64,000 nt of DNA from Pseudoalteromonas luteoviolacea NCIMB 1944 (GCF_001625565.1 NZ_AUXS01000019.1:62001-126000); one strand, 5' to 3'; shown: positions 19,440-28,682, counted from the first letter of the stretch. Made by a program: numbers and translations. Notes: generated from the letters alone by a model not told the origin.

Positions 19440-20276
19440 TTGAAAAAACGAAAAATCAATCCGAATTTACTATTAGTAATTGCTGTTTTTATTGCTGCTG
19501 TAACAGGGTACTTTATAAACCTAACCTATCTTCCAGACGCTGTTAAAGTGTCTATTCCAGTAGGGCTTATGCTGGTAACTTACTCGTTAGCGATTAATCT
19601 GCATAGTATTACTAATCAAGAGGTATTTAAGAGTATAAGTAAAATACTAAAAAGCTACTCTGACGCTAGAGAGGCTAGTGAAACATATGGTGATGAACTT
19701 TTTTCTACTTTGGTAAATAACAAAGTACGCGATATTAGCCAAGAATTTGATCATATAGTTAATGGTGAAATTAAATACGTCGTTGGTGAAAACCCCGAAA
19801 CTTTAAGAAACTCAATATCAACATCTCGAAAAAGCGTAGATTCTGTTTTTTTTATTTCTACCAAAGAACATATCGAACTGTGGAACACGCCAAGAATGCG
19901 TTCATATCTGTCTTCAATTGGTAACAGTATAAATTTGTATGATATTAACTTTAGAAGGTTATTTATAGTTAAGGATAGTTTATTAAGTGATAGTGAATCT
20001 ATTTCAAGGTTTTGTAAGGTTTTAGATATACAACTTGAAAATGGAATAACGCCCTGTTTTTTGAAATATTCAGATACGCACTCTGTCACAGATGAACGAG
20101 ACAGAGTGTTGATTGATAATAAACGGATTCATCTACATGAGAAAAAAGATGAATACGGAAATTATTCTATTTGTAAGTTTATAGTCAACTTAGATCTCAT
20201 TAAAAATGAAAGTTATAAAATAGAACGTTGGTTTATAGACTCATCCAATAAAGATGAGCTAAAACACTTAAAGTAA
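19440..20276 (+). CDS. hypothetical membrane-anchored protein
   Basis: 278 residues, not recognised. Translation starts at TTG with AGAGGAG six bases upstream. Two membrane segments stand at the N-terminus (about 10-28 and 36-52); the remaining 220 residues are soluble and hydrophilic. The soluble part begins with a probable helix (QEVFKSISKILKSYSDAREAS) and contains SVFFISTKEHIELWNTPRMRSYLSS and FRRLFIVKDSLLSD, a pattern like the regulatory domains of membrane-bound sensor proteins, but no catalytic motif stands out. AT-rich and alone on its strand, at the entry of the accessory zone. No neighbour suggests a role. Confidence 0.65.
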   Translation: MKKRKINPNLLLVIAVFIAAVTGYFINLTYLPDAVKVSIPVGLMLVTYSLAINLHSITNQEVFKSISKILKSYSDAREASETYGDELFSTLVNNKVRDISQEFDHIVNGEIKYVVGENPETLRNSISTSRKSVDSVFFISTKEHIELWNTPRMRSYLSSIGNSINLYDINFRRLFIVKDSLLSDSESISRFCKVLDIQLENGITPCFLKYSDTHSVTDERDRVLIDNKRIHLHEKKDEYGNYSICKFIVNLDLIKNESYKIERWFIDSSNKDELKHLK

Positions 20277-20346
20277 TATAGCCAACAAAGCCTTAAAGTC
20301 GGATTCGAGACGGATTGACTCGGTTCTGCTTCGCTTCACATTTTAG

Positions 20347-20478
20347 CCAACTGTTGTTCAATGTCTAAAGTAACTAACAAATAGTGAGAAAGGAGCAACA
20401 TGGCAGGAGCAACATGGGACAGGCACAAATTCACTAATTAAAAAGCTCACTTAAAAAGAGTGAACAAACAACAGTTGA
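20347..20478. repeat. imperfect inverted repeat enclosing a GGGACAGGCACA motif
   Basis: CCAACTGTTGTTCA (20347-20360) is mirrored by TGAACAAACAACAGTTG (20461-20477). Between them lies TGGGACAGGCACAAATTCA (20415-20433), the end motif shared with the Y1 transposase element at 31.9-33.7 kb. It looks like a small non-autonomous relict or insertion scar. Confidence 0.5.
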
Positions 20479-20561
20479 CTTTGTTCGCCCCTTACAAATA
20501 TAGCTAACTATTTAAGCCGCTAGTTTGAGGCGTTATAGGGCAAAAAATTATAGTGCAAATT

Positions 20562-21149
20562 ATGGAAAATACTATCCACTTTAAAGTTTCTAGCTGGAAG
20601 TTTGTAATTGCTATTCTAGGTCTGTGTATATTTGAATACATGTGTCTTTCAGTTTTAAGCACACCATTTAGTGAACTTGATAGCAGAACTGATAGGCTCC
20701 ATACTATTTTTGCGTACTTGTTTTTTGCCCCTGTCTCAGTTTTTATTGGAGCTTTTATTCTGACACTATTGGCCTTTTTGCTCAAACCTGTTAAAGGACT
20801 AACGATTTCAGAGACAGGGATCACCGATACATCATCTCCATTTTCAATCGGGGAAATACCATTTGATAATATCTCTTCAATTAACAGTAGAACTAATATT
20901 ACATATGGGAATAAATATGGAAAAGCTCGTATGAATGAGGTTTGTATTAATATTCGGCGAAGAAAAATAGATAATACATGGTGGGCTAACAAAGGCTTAC
21001 TAGGGAGAATTGTTAAGCGTCTTCATACATACACCATCCCAACTAAAGTATTTTCAGCTTCTCACAATGAAATAGTAGACGCGATTGAGAAAAGTATAAT
21101 AAACAAAAATATAAAGTTTACTTCCATGGATTTTAAACATGAAAGATAA
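20562..21149 (+). CDS. hypothetical membrane protein
   Basis: 195 residues from the ATG at 20562; a GTG nine bases upstream is also possible, and neither has a strong ribosome site. Two hydrophobic segments occur at about 12-32 (FVIAILGLCIFEYMCLSVL) and 50-75 (IFAYLFFAPVSVFIGAFILTLLAFLL with a short polar break). The rest is a soluble domain rich in Ile and Asn with ISETGITDTSSPFSIGEIPFDNIS, a pattern like the PH-like domains found in small bacterial membrane proteins, which is only a suggestion. Low-GC and orphan. Confidence 0.6.
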   Translation: MENTIHFKVSSWKFVIAILGLCIFEYMCLSVLSTPFSELDSRTDRLHTIFAYLFFAPVSVFIGAFILTLLAFLLKPVKGLTISETGITDTSSPFSIGEIPFDNISSINSRTNITYGNKYGKARMNEVCINIRRRKIDNTWWANKGLLGRIVKRLHTYTIPTKVFSASHNEIVDAIEKSIINKNIKFTSMDFKHER

Positions 21150-21185
21150 AAACGAAATGAAGGTGAGGCCTGTTACTAGGCTGGT

Positions 21186-21240
21186 AAATCGGACGCAATA
21201 CAGCAGACTGTGTCCGTGTCCGCGTTTAGCCCGATTTTTT
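21186..21240 (+). terminator. possible terminator
   Basis: AAATCGGACGC at 21186-21196 can pair with GCG-TTTAG-CCGATTTTTT (to 21240), giving a long interrupted hairpin ending in six T. It sits 35 bp after the upstream stop. Confidence 0.45.
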
Positions 21241-21278
21241 AAGCTTTTTACAGCTGTATTATAATTAAAGGATGTTCA

Positions 21279-21716
21279 ATGGAACAGCCAGATGTCAAAG
21301 TAGAAACGGATATAAGTGCCAAACCGAGTAAGGTTTGGAGCATTATTTCAAATTTTTCAAAATGGAATGTTTGGCATGCTAATAGTGTGCGAGTTGTCAC
21401 ATCTGAAGGTCTTCCTCAGAAGTTGTATACTCAAATGGCAGGCGTTTCAGTTTGGTTTAATTTAAGAAAAGTTAAAACTATTGATGAGCAGTATTTAGAG
21501 TGGACAGGTTCTTTTCCTTTTACTGAAGTGCTACTTAATGGCACTAGAAAATTTACATTAACGGAAGTTTCAGAAAATAGCTGTAAGTTAACCCAAGAAG
21601 AGACTTTTGGTGGTTTATTGAGCTTTCTTTTTAAATCAAAGCTCAGTACCAAATATCAGATCAGGTATCAGCTTCATAATGAAAAAATTAAAGCATTAGC
21701 CGAATTAAAAATATGA
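21279..21716 (+). CDS. SRPBCC-family protein (polyketide cyclase/START-like fold)
   Basis: 145 residues. It starts with the typical SRPBCC opening VKVETDISAKPSKVWSIISNFSKWNVWH, followed by alternating strands and the closing helix (TKYQIRYQLHNEKIKALAEL). Such proteins have a helix-grip fold with a hydrophobic cavity that binds lipids or other small molecules; most stand-alone bacterial members are uncharacterised. AAAGGA nine bases upstream supports the ATG. It is a single gene between the orphan membrane protein and the large convergent lipoprotein gene. Confidence 0.8.
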   Translation: MEQPDVKVETDISAKPSKVWSIISNFSKWNVWHANSVRVVTSEGLPQKLYTQMAGVSVWFNLRKVKTIDEQYLEWTGSFPFTEVLLNGTRKFTLTEVSENSCKLTQEETFGGLLSFLFKSKLSTKYQIRYQLHNEKIKALAELKI

Positions 21717-21962
21717 CAAATGTATCAAAGGGAAACCAATAGGCTTGGTCCATACCTCACCAATTGTAGCCAAGCGTTTAGTTCCGCATTTGAAGGCGAT
21801 AAAAACAGCGTAAGACAGACAAAAATGGTAATAACTTGGAATGAAAATAACTTGGGAAAGACATTAATTTAGTGTTTTTTGGCTCCAACAACCTCATCAC
21901 GTTCCGCCAAACTTGGTAAGTGAAAGTTGACTAATATATAGTAAATTCGCTGTCGCAGTGTA

Positions 21963-21980
21963 AGCCCCCTTGCGGGGGCT
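21963..21980. terminator. short hairpin between convergent genes
   Basis: AGCCCCC-TTGC-GGGGGCT is a perfect GC-rich hairpin 9 bp past the stop of the minus-strand lipoprotein gene. No long T tract follows, so its role as a terminator is likely but not certain. Confidence 0.55.
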
Positions 21981-21988
21981 ATAATTGA

Positions 21989-24900
21989 TTAATTGAGCTG
22001 AAACATTGCAGAGGTGGTTGAAAACAGTAGTTGTAGTTTGCCATCTTCACTCATTCTGGTCTTGAGTTTATGTTTGCTGGTCGACCCAATGAGTTCAGGG
22101 CTTGCCCAAAGCTTGTTGCCCTTTGAATCTGCATATATGATTTGTGATTTTGAATCACCATACCAAGAGTTATAACTCGTAACGTAGATGATATTCTGAC
22201 TGGTTGTGCTGGTAGGTGAAATCGCTATTGCCGTAGTGTTCAATGGTGCGGCTTGTTCATGGACGAGCTCAAGAGTGCCATTATTTTCCTTAAAAATAGA
22301 GATTTGAAGATTATATGTGAAGTTATAAGAGCCGTGCCCTAAACAGATAATTTCTTTGTTTTCATCACTATCGTAGTTAAAGTACTCAACTTGAAGGCAT
22401 TCTATGGGGTAAGAAGCAGTGCTAAAGAAGCTACCATTGTCGAGTTCAATAACTTGTAGACTAGAATCAGAGAGCACGACTGAAAGTCCGTTGCTGTAGT
22501 TTGCACTAAAATCATGAAGTTGCTGGTCAAGCGCATAGGTTGCGATCAAGTTTTGGTTGAATACATCAACGACAGTGAAATTGGTACCCACACTGTACAG
22601 GGCATCAGATACGTTATCACCATCTGCGTCTATCGTTTCAATTGCACTTAGAGTTGATTCGCTATCAACAGGTAGTTGATAAGAAATACTGCTTGTTTCG
22701 AAATCAAAAATACTTAAACCGGTATCATAGCTATCGGAGGTTGAGATAAGTACTTGATCTAGGCCATTGTCATTGAAGCTGGCTACTTGAGCCATTCTAT
22801 TGTTCCAGTACTCAAAGCTATCGAGCTCTTTAGTTGAATAGTCACCTGAACTATCCATGCTTATTATGGAGCCTCGGTCGCTTAAGTTACCTGCTTGATA
22901 TGCGGCATAAAAAATAGACTCATTTTTTTGATTCCATCCAGCTGGTACATAATTACTCAGATATGGTGATACAAGGTCAGTACGAGTTTCGATGCCGTTT
23001 GCATTTACATCTGCTACTGACAAAATATTATTGGCGCTCGAATTCGAATTACTACTCCACAATACCTCCAAACTGCCATCATTATCACTATCGCCTACAT
23101 GAATTGACTTGGTGTTCGTTTCTTGGTTGAATATTGTCTGGGCACTGGAAAAGGTTCCTGTTTCATCAATATTATACACCTCGATGTTTCCCCACTGACA
23201 AGGGCCAATTAACAATTCATCGTGTTTGTCAGTGTCAATATTATGCGTGTTTATAGAGCATATGTCGGAAGACTTCAATTCACCTAACTGGGAGTTTGTG
23301 AGTGCAGAGTAAACTCGCACAAATTCCCAGTCAGAGCCAACAATCTCTTGCACACCATCACCATCAAGGTCACCTAGTTCTAACAGGGTTGAGCCAAATG
23401 ATCCTGAGTGCAACCACTGGTTTTCCCAGTTTTTCGAATCATATACAACACCATTGTTGATGATGAGTTCAAGATTGTTGTCCGAATCAACATTGCCAAA
23501 TTCGAGCATGTTCATTTTTGGCAGTGAAGCGTTAAATATAGGCGCATTTAAATCTGATTGGGAGTAGACAGATAGATGACTACTATCGTCATTATATTCT
23601 TCGCCGTGAATTACTGCGAACTCAGGTTGTCCATCGCCGTTTGTATCTGCAATTGCTGCCGATTTAGCTACGTCCTCAAATGAAAGCAGCGCTTTAGCTT
23701 CTGAATTTAAGTCCTCAATTACGCTAAGACCGTTTTTTGTCAGGACATAAATTTCTGGTTTGCCGTCATGGTTAGAGTCATATGCAATGACTTGTTGGAT
23801 CGTACCTTGTGTTGGCATTTTATAGGGATACAGCCAAGTTTGTTCAAAATCTTCAGATTGATGAGACAATAACATGATACGGTCGAGGTTATCTGTTGTT
23901 AAAACTTCATTGTTGCCATCACCATCGAAGTCACCAATGGTAATATTATTACCCTGTATTGGCGTATGTGTGCCTGAGCGAGCAAGAGGCAAATTGCCAC
24001 CGCCATTAACTGTAATTGAATACTCAGTTGTAGTGCTTTGGTTCTCAGTTGAACTCGGATCGGGAATTTCAAAATTGAAATAGTATGTTTGTGAAGAGAA
24101 CATACTGTCGGTTGGCACTACCCAGGTTATGGTACCATTTTCGTCAATAGTAACTCCATTAGGCGCAGAAACTAACTTTGCAGGTTTTGCGGTTTCCGGT
24201 GTGTCTGGGTCTAATTCTAATGCGGTAAATGTTACAACATCGCCGGGGGTAGCAAATGCAGGCATTTCTACAGTACTGACTGATATAGGTGCATCTTCAA
24301 TATATGCAAGTGCTTTGTTGCTTAAAGTTTGGTTAGCACCATCGGAAACTAGCATTGCAACGGTAACTGAGTCACCGGATTTTGCGATGCCAGCTGGCAG
24401 CGTATCAGAAGATTGATTTTCAATTACATCACCATTTATGTACCAACGGAAGCCAATCTCTAATTCATTTAGTTCTGTATCAGGATCTTCATAACTGCCA
24501 CTTTGGACAGTAATTGGGGTTGTCGTGTCATAGCGGTCTTGCGTGAAATGGGGTGTATGAACAAGCGGAGGCAAGGACATATTGTCAATCGATGTGGTCT
24601 TTATTGCCAATGAAGGGTCTAAAAAAATTGAATAGAAGTCTCTAAAGTAAGTGCCTTCATCATGAGTTCCATCATTATCTCTATCCAAATAGTAGGTTGT
24701 TAACGGCTCCGAAAAAAGCAACTCTACTCGTTGTGAAGCACCTGTAAATTCAATGCTGCCTTCAGAGAAATATGGCGCTCTACCTATCAGTGGGCTAGTT
24801 TTAAACTGTACTTTACCTTCTTCACTATATGTAATTGACCCTTGAGTTGTTAAGTTGTCGACAAACCCGTTTTCTTCCGTTGATGTTGCAGAGAATGATG

Positions 24901-25594
24901 AAATGAACTGTTTTCCATCAGCCTGTTCGAAAAGCATGTTGTGTTCTAGGGTTAAAGTTTGGTTACTTGAATTGTTAACGTTGCTACTTTGTGTCGTAAA
25001 ATAACCTGACAACGTTTGCTTTTTATCATCGCTTTCGCCAGTTAGTTTATTAAAGTAAAAAGATATATCGTAGCCAGTGTTTGCAAACGCGGTAACAACG
25101 GTTGTTATTGAACCTGACAACGTAGGTGTATTTTCGTAATTTTTACAATTGGTGTAATCGACAACGATATGGCCTTTACCCTGTTCATCTAGTTTACCGA
25201 CGAAGCTGCTAGTTCCAGAGATATAACAGTTAGCGCTACCGCGTATAATTCCATTGGAATTGGTCTGGGTACTGATGTTGTCAAAGTTAGTACCAGCCAA
25301 AGAGTCGACAGTAGAATCAAACAAGTGCTTGAATGTTTGCTTGACCAAGGAGCCTGTTAATGCAGCATCTGCCTCGTTGCCGGTATATCTCGTGGAAATT
25401 AGCTTTTTGATCGTATTTTTTAATTCAGATTTACTCGCACCTTCTGGGTTGCGCAACAAATCACTTACTGTGTTTTCTACTTGTTGTGTTTGATTTGTAT
25501 TTGAGCCAGCATTGCTGGAATCAGACCCCCCTCCACATCCTGATAGAATAGAGGTCATTAGAACTGTAAGTGCTGTTTTATTGAAATGTCGCAT
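21989..25594 (-). CDS. FG-GAP/VCBS-repeat lipoprotein
   Basis: 1201 residues from MRHFNKTALTVLM. The lipobox SILSGC makes Cys 19 the lipidated residue; upstream in-frame codons would add 30 non-signal-like residues. Residues about 20-350 are Ser/Thr/Asn-rich. Two Ig/cadherin-like stretches follow (about 350-530, FRWYINGD, PDTPETAKPAKL). From about 540 onward there are many DxDGDG-type calcium loops, such as IGDFDGDGNNEV, DSNHDGKPEI, DTNGDGQPEF, LGDLDGDGVQEI and VGDSDNDGSLEV, which form a beta-propeller of the integrin alpha/FG-GAP type. Probably a surface-exposed calcium-dependent binding or adhesion protein. No partner gene is adjacent. Confidence 0.85.
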   Translation of the reverse strand: MRHFNKTALTVLMTSILSGCGGGSDSSNAGSNTNQTQQVENTVSDLLRNPEGASKSELKNTIKKLISTRYTGNEADAALTGSLVKQTFKHLFDSTVDSLAGTNFDNISTQTNSNGIIRGSANCYISGTSSFVGKLDEQGKGHIVVDYTNCKNYENTPTLSGSITTVVTAFANTGYDISFYFNKLTGESDDKKQTLSGYFTTQSSNVNNSSNQTLTLEHNMLFEQADGKQFISSFSATSTEENGFVDNLTTQGSITYSEEGKVQFKTSPLIGRAPYFSEGSIEFTGASQRVELLFSEPLTTYYLDRDNDGTHDEGTYFRDFYSIFLDPSLAIKTTSIDNMSLPPLVHTPHFTQDRYDTTTPITVQSGSYEDPDTELNELEIGFRWYINGDVIENQSSDTLPAGIAKSGDSVTVAMLVSDGANQTLSNKALAYIEDAPISVSTVEMPAFATPGDVVTFTALELDPDTPETAKPAKLVSAPNGVTIDENGTITWVVPTDSMFSSQTYYFNFEIPDPSSTENQSTTTEYSITVNGGGNLPLARSGTHTPIQGNNITIGDFDGDGNNEVLTTDNLDRIMLLSHQSEDFEQTWLYPYKMPTQGTIQQVIAYDSNHDGKPEIYVLTKNGLSVIEDLNSEAKALLSFEDVAKSAAIADTNGDGQPEFAVIHGEEYNDDSSHLSVYSQSDLNAPIFNASLPKMNMLEFGNVDSDNNLELIINNGVVYDSKNWENQWLHSGSFGSTLLELGDLDGDGVQEIVGSDWEFVRVYSALTNSQLGELKSSDICSINTHNIDTDKHDELLIGPCQWGNIEVYNIDETGTFSSAQTIFNQETNTKSIHVGDSDNDGSLEVLWSSNSNSSANNILSVADVNANGIETRTDLVSPYLSNYVPAGWNQKNESIFYAAYQAGNLSDRGSIISMDSSGDYSTKELDSFEYWNNRMAQVASFNDNGLDQVLISTSDSYDTGLSIFDFETSSISYQLPVDSESTLSAIETIDADGDNVSDALYSVGTNFTVVDVFNQNLIATYALDQQLHDFSANYSNGLSVVLSDSSLQVIELDNGSFFSTASYPIECLQVEYFNYDSDENKEIICLGHGSYNFTYNLQISIFKENNGTLELVHEQAAPLNTTAIAISPTSTTSQNIIYVTSYNSWYGDSKSQIIYADSKGNKLWASPELIGSTSKHKLKTRMSEDGKLQLLFSTTSAMFQLN

Positions 25595-25809
25595 TCTAGC
25601 TATTATTTTCCTAAGCGATATAAAACTGGGTATTGTACATAAAATGGGACATTTTTGAACGGCAAAGTTTAGGCAAATAAGCATGATACCGGTCTAAAAT
25701 AAGATTGAGGGGGCAGATAATAAAAATACGAGCAAAATAGGGCTAGTATAGCCTGAAGTTAATGCAAAAGGTGAAAAAGGTTGCAACAGGGTGCAATAGC
25801 GGAGCAATA
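25595..25809. other. gene-less stretch before the repeat zone
   Basis: 215 bp upstream of the lipoprotein gene; presumably its promoter. Near its right end are short GCAATAG repeats (GGGTGCAATAGCGGAGCAATAGGGG) leading into a GGGACAGACACA motif. No gene seen. Confidence 0.4.
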
Positions 25810-25930
25810 GGGGACAGACACAAATTTATTGCTTGTAATTGTTCTACAATTTGGCGGCCTATACCCGATGTGCCGCCTACAATGACTATCACTTTATTGA
25901 CAGCCCAAAAAATGCCTGTCCTTTACTTTT
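25810..25930 (+). repeat. short repeat unit with GGGACAG-type ends carrying a piece of the SDR gene
   Basis: Left end GGGGACAGACACAAATTTA; right end AAATGCCTGTCC, the reverse complement of GGACAGGCATTT. Between them, 25834-25901 matches 18414-18481 (68 bp, about four mismatches), which is the 5' end of the SDR gene. It looks like a roughly 115-bp non-autonomous element or an end-to-end scar that picked up host sequence. Confidence 0.6.
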
Positions 25931-26129
25931 CTTTGTTCTCTTTTACCTACCAAATCGTGCCCATTTCATATTAACTGTGTCCCATTGCACAAGCTATATA
26001 CGTTATGGGCGCACAGTAAACTCAATTAAAGATAAATTTTGTCCAATAAATGGTAAGGGCAGATTTTAGCAGTATGAAAATAGGAAAAGGCGTTGAATGA
26101 ACAGCGTATAGTTGTGCGCTGTTAGCTTT

Positions 26130-26515
26130 ATTGCCTGCAAATGCAGCAGTATCTTTGGAAGCTAACTACGTTAGCGATAACGGCATCTGTTACACGAATA
26201 ATGAGCGATGGAGAAACGTCCACATCGTACATCTCATTGAAGGTTTTTACGATTTCCCGCCTTTGCATTAAGGCTGGGGATTTTGTCACCCATGCTGGTA
26301 AAACGGGTTTGTTGTTTCTTCACCAACGGAGGCTCAAAGGTGCTGAGGCGGTCCCTCGGAGCCTCTATATCAATAGCGCCATCTTCAGTAACAATGGTTT
26401 TATTGGCGTAGCCATTTCGGCTGTTTCGAGAAGTGGATTTACTATTTTTACGATAACCCAGATGCTCATCCCGCTCAGCATTGAGGGCTGACTCAGCGGT
26501 CACTTTAGTAAGCAT
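26130..26515 (-). pseudogene. IS256-family transposase remnant
   Basis: On the minus strand, 26515-26265 encodes LTKVTAESALNAERDEHLGY, then NSRNGYANKTI and IDIEAPRDR, the characteristic N-terminal part of IS256/MULE-type transposases. After a frameshift or small deletion near 26265, a second frame continues with EIVKTFNEMYDVDVSPSLI and VTDAVIANV until a stop near 26130. The catalytic DDE core is missing entirely, so the fragment is inactive. The protein is about 125 residues against roughly 400 for the family. No terminal inverted repeat could be matched at both ends. Confidence 0.85.
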
Positions 26516-26969
26516 CTAGCTGATTCTTTCTTGTTCATTATCTGCTTGTCTATACCAACACGGTATTAATAACAGACAGTTACACCGTTTTTATTGCAGT
26601 CTCAAGAGTTCGAGCTCCTCACTTTATTAGATGCGGCCGTGTATTCGCGAAAACAATCACGGGTTTATCATAGGCTCCCAACCAATCTTATTCAGACACA
26701 ATATTTATCCAAAAAATAGGTTAAAGCTCACCACCAGATTCACTTTAGTGTTAAAGGGTCGGTGGGTCAGACGCTAAGCAAACTAAATTATTCCTCTTAA
26801 CCGCGCTTTATCGATTAAAAAGCGGCAAAAACACGCCCATGAGGCGGCATTAAATTTCAAAAAAATACAACCTTATTGCCATTTCAACCTAGTGTTCTCA
26901 ATAAATAAGTGCGTCTAAATGCTGGCTTAAAGTTTGCATCGCTTATCTTAAGACATAAGGAGATAAGTC
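26516..26969. other. gene-less debris between IS256 remnant and orphan gene
   Basis: About 450 bp without a gene. 26605-26635 (GAGTTCGAGCTCCTCACTTTATT) resembles bases 19054-19076 of the Crp/Fnr gene, a tiny fragment of a decayed copy. Nothing else is recognisable. Confidence 0.45.
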
Positions 26970-27437
26970 ATGATTTTAAACACTAACCCCCAAAACGTAT
27001 CAAGTTACTCATCACAATATTCATCAGCCAAAACTCAAAACACGGCTTCTCCCTCAACACATGACACACAAGATACTCACTCGTCACAGATAAATCATGG
27101 TTGGGACACATTCACAAAAAAAGTAGAAGATGACCCTAAATTTGCAGAGGAAATGGCCGAAGCAATCACATTTATCCCCAATAAAATGATGGTCAACTTA
27201 AACGAAGCACCCCCTCTTACAGATCCGGCCGCATTTAAAAATTGGGCAGATCGCTCAGTTAAATTTGATAAAGTTGCAGCGCAGGTGACAGAGCAGCGAA
27301 TCGAAATATTTAATAGGATGAAGGGAGAGGGCGCATCAGATGCAGAGATATTTAAAGAAATTATCTCCTTTAACAAGTCTCTTCCAATGGACTATCAAGC
27401 TAAATCAGGGATGTTAAGTGTTGACCAATATGCATGA
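26970..27437 (+). CDS. hypothetical protein
   Basis: 155 residues, not recognised. AAGGAG eight bases upstream of the ATG is a strong ribosome site. The first 45 residues are very rich in Ser, Thr, Gln and Asn and look disordered. The rest is helical and acidic, with WDTFTKKVEDDPKFAEEMAEAI and FDKVAAQVTEQRIEIFNRMKGEGASDAEIFKEI. There is no signal peptide or membrane segment. It sits alone among mobile-element relics. It could be a small secreted or surface-regulatory protein, but nothing in the sequence establishes a role. Confidence 0.65.
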   Translation: MILNTNPQNVSSYSSQYSSAKTQNTASPSTHDTQDTHSSQINHGWDTFTKKVEDDPKFAEEMAEAITFIPNKMMVNLNEAPPLTDPAAFKNWADRSVKFDKVAAQVTEQRIEIFNRMKGEGASDAEIFKEIISFNKSLPMDYQAKSGMLSVDQYA

Positions 27438-27478
27438 AGGTATGGTATTGGGCCTTATCAATAGGCCCAAATATTTCA

Positions 27479-28000
27479 TCAATCGTAATTAACGATTACT
27501 TGGCTTCTTTGTCCATATGCTGGCGGAGAAATAGCACTGCCATTACCACGCACGCCGTAGGCGAAAATGAACTTTTTGTTCGCGTCTAAACCAGCAAAGT
27601 TCGTTAATCTACCTGATTTGTTCGATGTAACATCCACGCACGCCGATGTTGAATTCCAACAAAGATACACAATCATCCCGGGTGGAACTTTTGAAAAGCC
27701 CCAAGAATAGTTCACAACATTGATCTTAGATCCGAAAGGCACAGATCCCACCACTGGTAAGTTTAATGTGTATAATAAGCCTGAGTTTCTGATTGTCGGT
27801 GCTGTACCACTGCTTGCCCAGGCACCACCACTTATTGTGATTGGACTTTCTACATTGCTGGGTGATATTTGCTCAGTTGAAACAGAGATTGTTGGGGCGA
27901 GAAGCTCTGCTTGTTGTACTTCAGCACTAGAGATGCCAGTCCATAAAACGGCTGCAGAAGCCAAACAAGTCGTTAAGTATTTAGCGGTTTTTTTAAACAT
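27479..28000 (-). CDS. exported protein with FlhE-like domain
   Basis: 173 residues with a signal peptide (LTTCLASAAVLWTGISSA, cleavage near 26). The mature part ends in a pattern shared with flagellar FlhE: PPGMIVYLCWNSTSACVDV, a Gly-Thr/Leu-rich linker, FAGLDANKKFIFAYGVRGNG and the closing SQVIVNY. FlhE is a periplasmic protein linked to proton gating of the flagellar export apparatus in enteric bacteria. Here no flagellar gene is near, so the role may differ. The two Cys of the family are present. The convergent hypothetical gene ends 42 bp away. Assignment rests on motif resemblance only. Confidence 0.55.
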   Translation of the reverse strand: MFKKTAKYLTTCLASAAVLWTGISSAEVQQAELLAPTISVSTEQISPSNVESPITISGGAWASSGTAPTIRNSGLLYTLNLPVVGSVPFGSKINVVNYSWGFSKVPPGMIVYLCWNSTSACVDVTSNKSGRLTNFAGLDANKKFIFAYGVRGNGSAISPPAYGQRSQVIVNYD

Positions 28001-28606
28001 TTTCCTTTTCCTATTTTCCGTAAATCTATTTAACTTTTATCAACTAAAAAACACAATGTCAATAACATTATTTACAATAAGGTAATCTTGATAATTGTAA
28101 ATACATTACATATTAATCGGTTAAAAAATGAACTTGTAAAATTATAATCATAAAAAAGAATTTGTTGAGTACATGTTGAAATGTGACTGACCCATATCGA
28201 TACAACTTGAGGAACAAATGGCGCATAAATAATAAGCGCCCTTAAACGCTTTAAACACAGCCCAAAGCCAAGTGTGAAATAAACGACTGAAGGTCTTAAC
28301 ATCAAAAAACAGAGATAATGCGCAAGATGTAAAATCACGCGCATAGATCATGCTAATTATTTTGATAAAGGACTCACTCAAGGCCCGCTATTATTTATGT
28401 TAAGTAACTATTACCGCAGTCCAAATGCGCTATTAAATATACATAGAACGGTTAATTGTAAGGTATCAGAAAAATTAAAACCCCCGAATTCAACATGCAA
28501 GTGCACCACATGTAAAAACAAGATAGAAATAGGCACTTCTCAGCTTCTATCGCATCATGGCAGCATCATGTAATACAACATCGTTAGAAGGAGGCATAGG
28601 GCATAG
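28001..28606. other. gene-less AT-rich region
   Basis: About 600 bp. Minus-strand open frames near 28072-28381 overlap each other and have no ribosome site or family resemblance. A 58-codon plus-strand frame at 28398-28574 is listed separately. A Shine-Dalgarno-like GAAGGAGG at 28588-28594 is not followed by a convincing open frame. Confidence 0.4.
28398..28574 (+). CDS. possible small Cys-containing protein
   Basis: A 58-residue open frame from an ATG, ending MLSNYYR...HHGSIM. It contains TCKCTTCKNKIEIGTSQLL, a cluster of Cys (C-x-C-x2-C) like a small zinc-binding knuckle. The ribosome site is poor. It might be a fragment of a zinc-finger protein or chance. Confidence 0.2.
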
Positions 28607-28623
28607 TGGGACAGACACAATTT
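28607..28623 (+). repeat. GGGACAGACACA end motif, isolated copy
   Basis: TGGGACAGACACAATTT matches the left-end motif of the Y1 transposase element. It is directly followed, after about 60 bp, by a decayed piece of the Crp/Fnr gene, like the copy at 25.8 kb that abuts an SDR piece. Confidence 0.6.
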
Positions 28624-28682
28624 CATAAGCTCTCGAGGCTTGTAAACTAATACAAGTCTTATTTTAAGTAATACTGGTTTGA

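Noticed and set aside
20277..20560. Possible integron attC site (AGCCAACAAAGCC ... AGGCGTTATAG)
   Set aside because: The strict core sequences RYYYAAC and GTTRRRY were not found in the right places, so it is mentioned only as a question.
25762..26069. Plus-strand frames of 70 and 76 codons
   Set aside because: They lie across the repeat unit and the antisense copy of the SDR 5' end; composition is not coding.
28072..28381. Overlapping minus-strand frames of 77 and 90 codons
   Set aside because: They overlap each other in different frames, lack ribosome sites and match no family; the region is AT-rich repeat debris.
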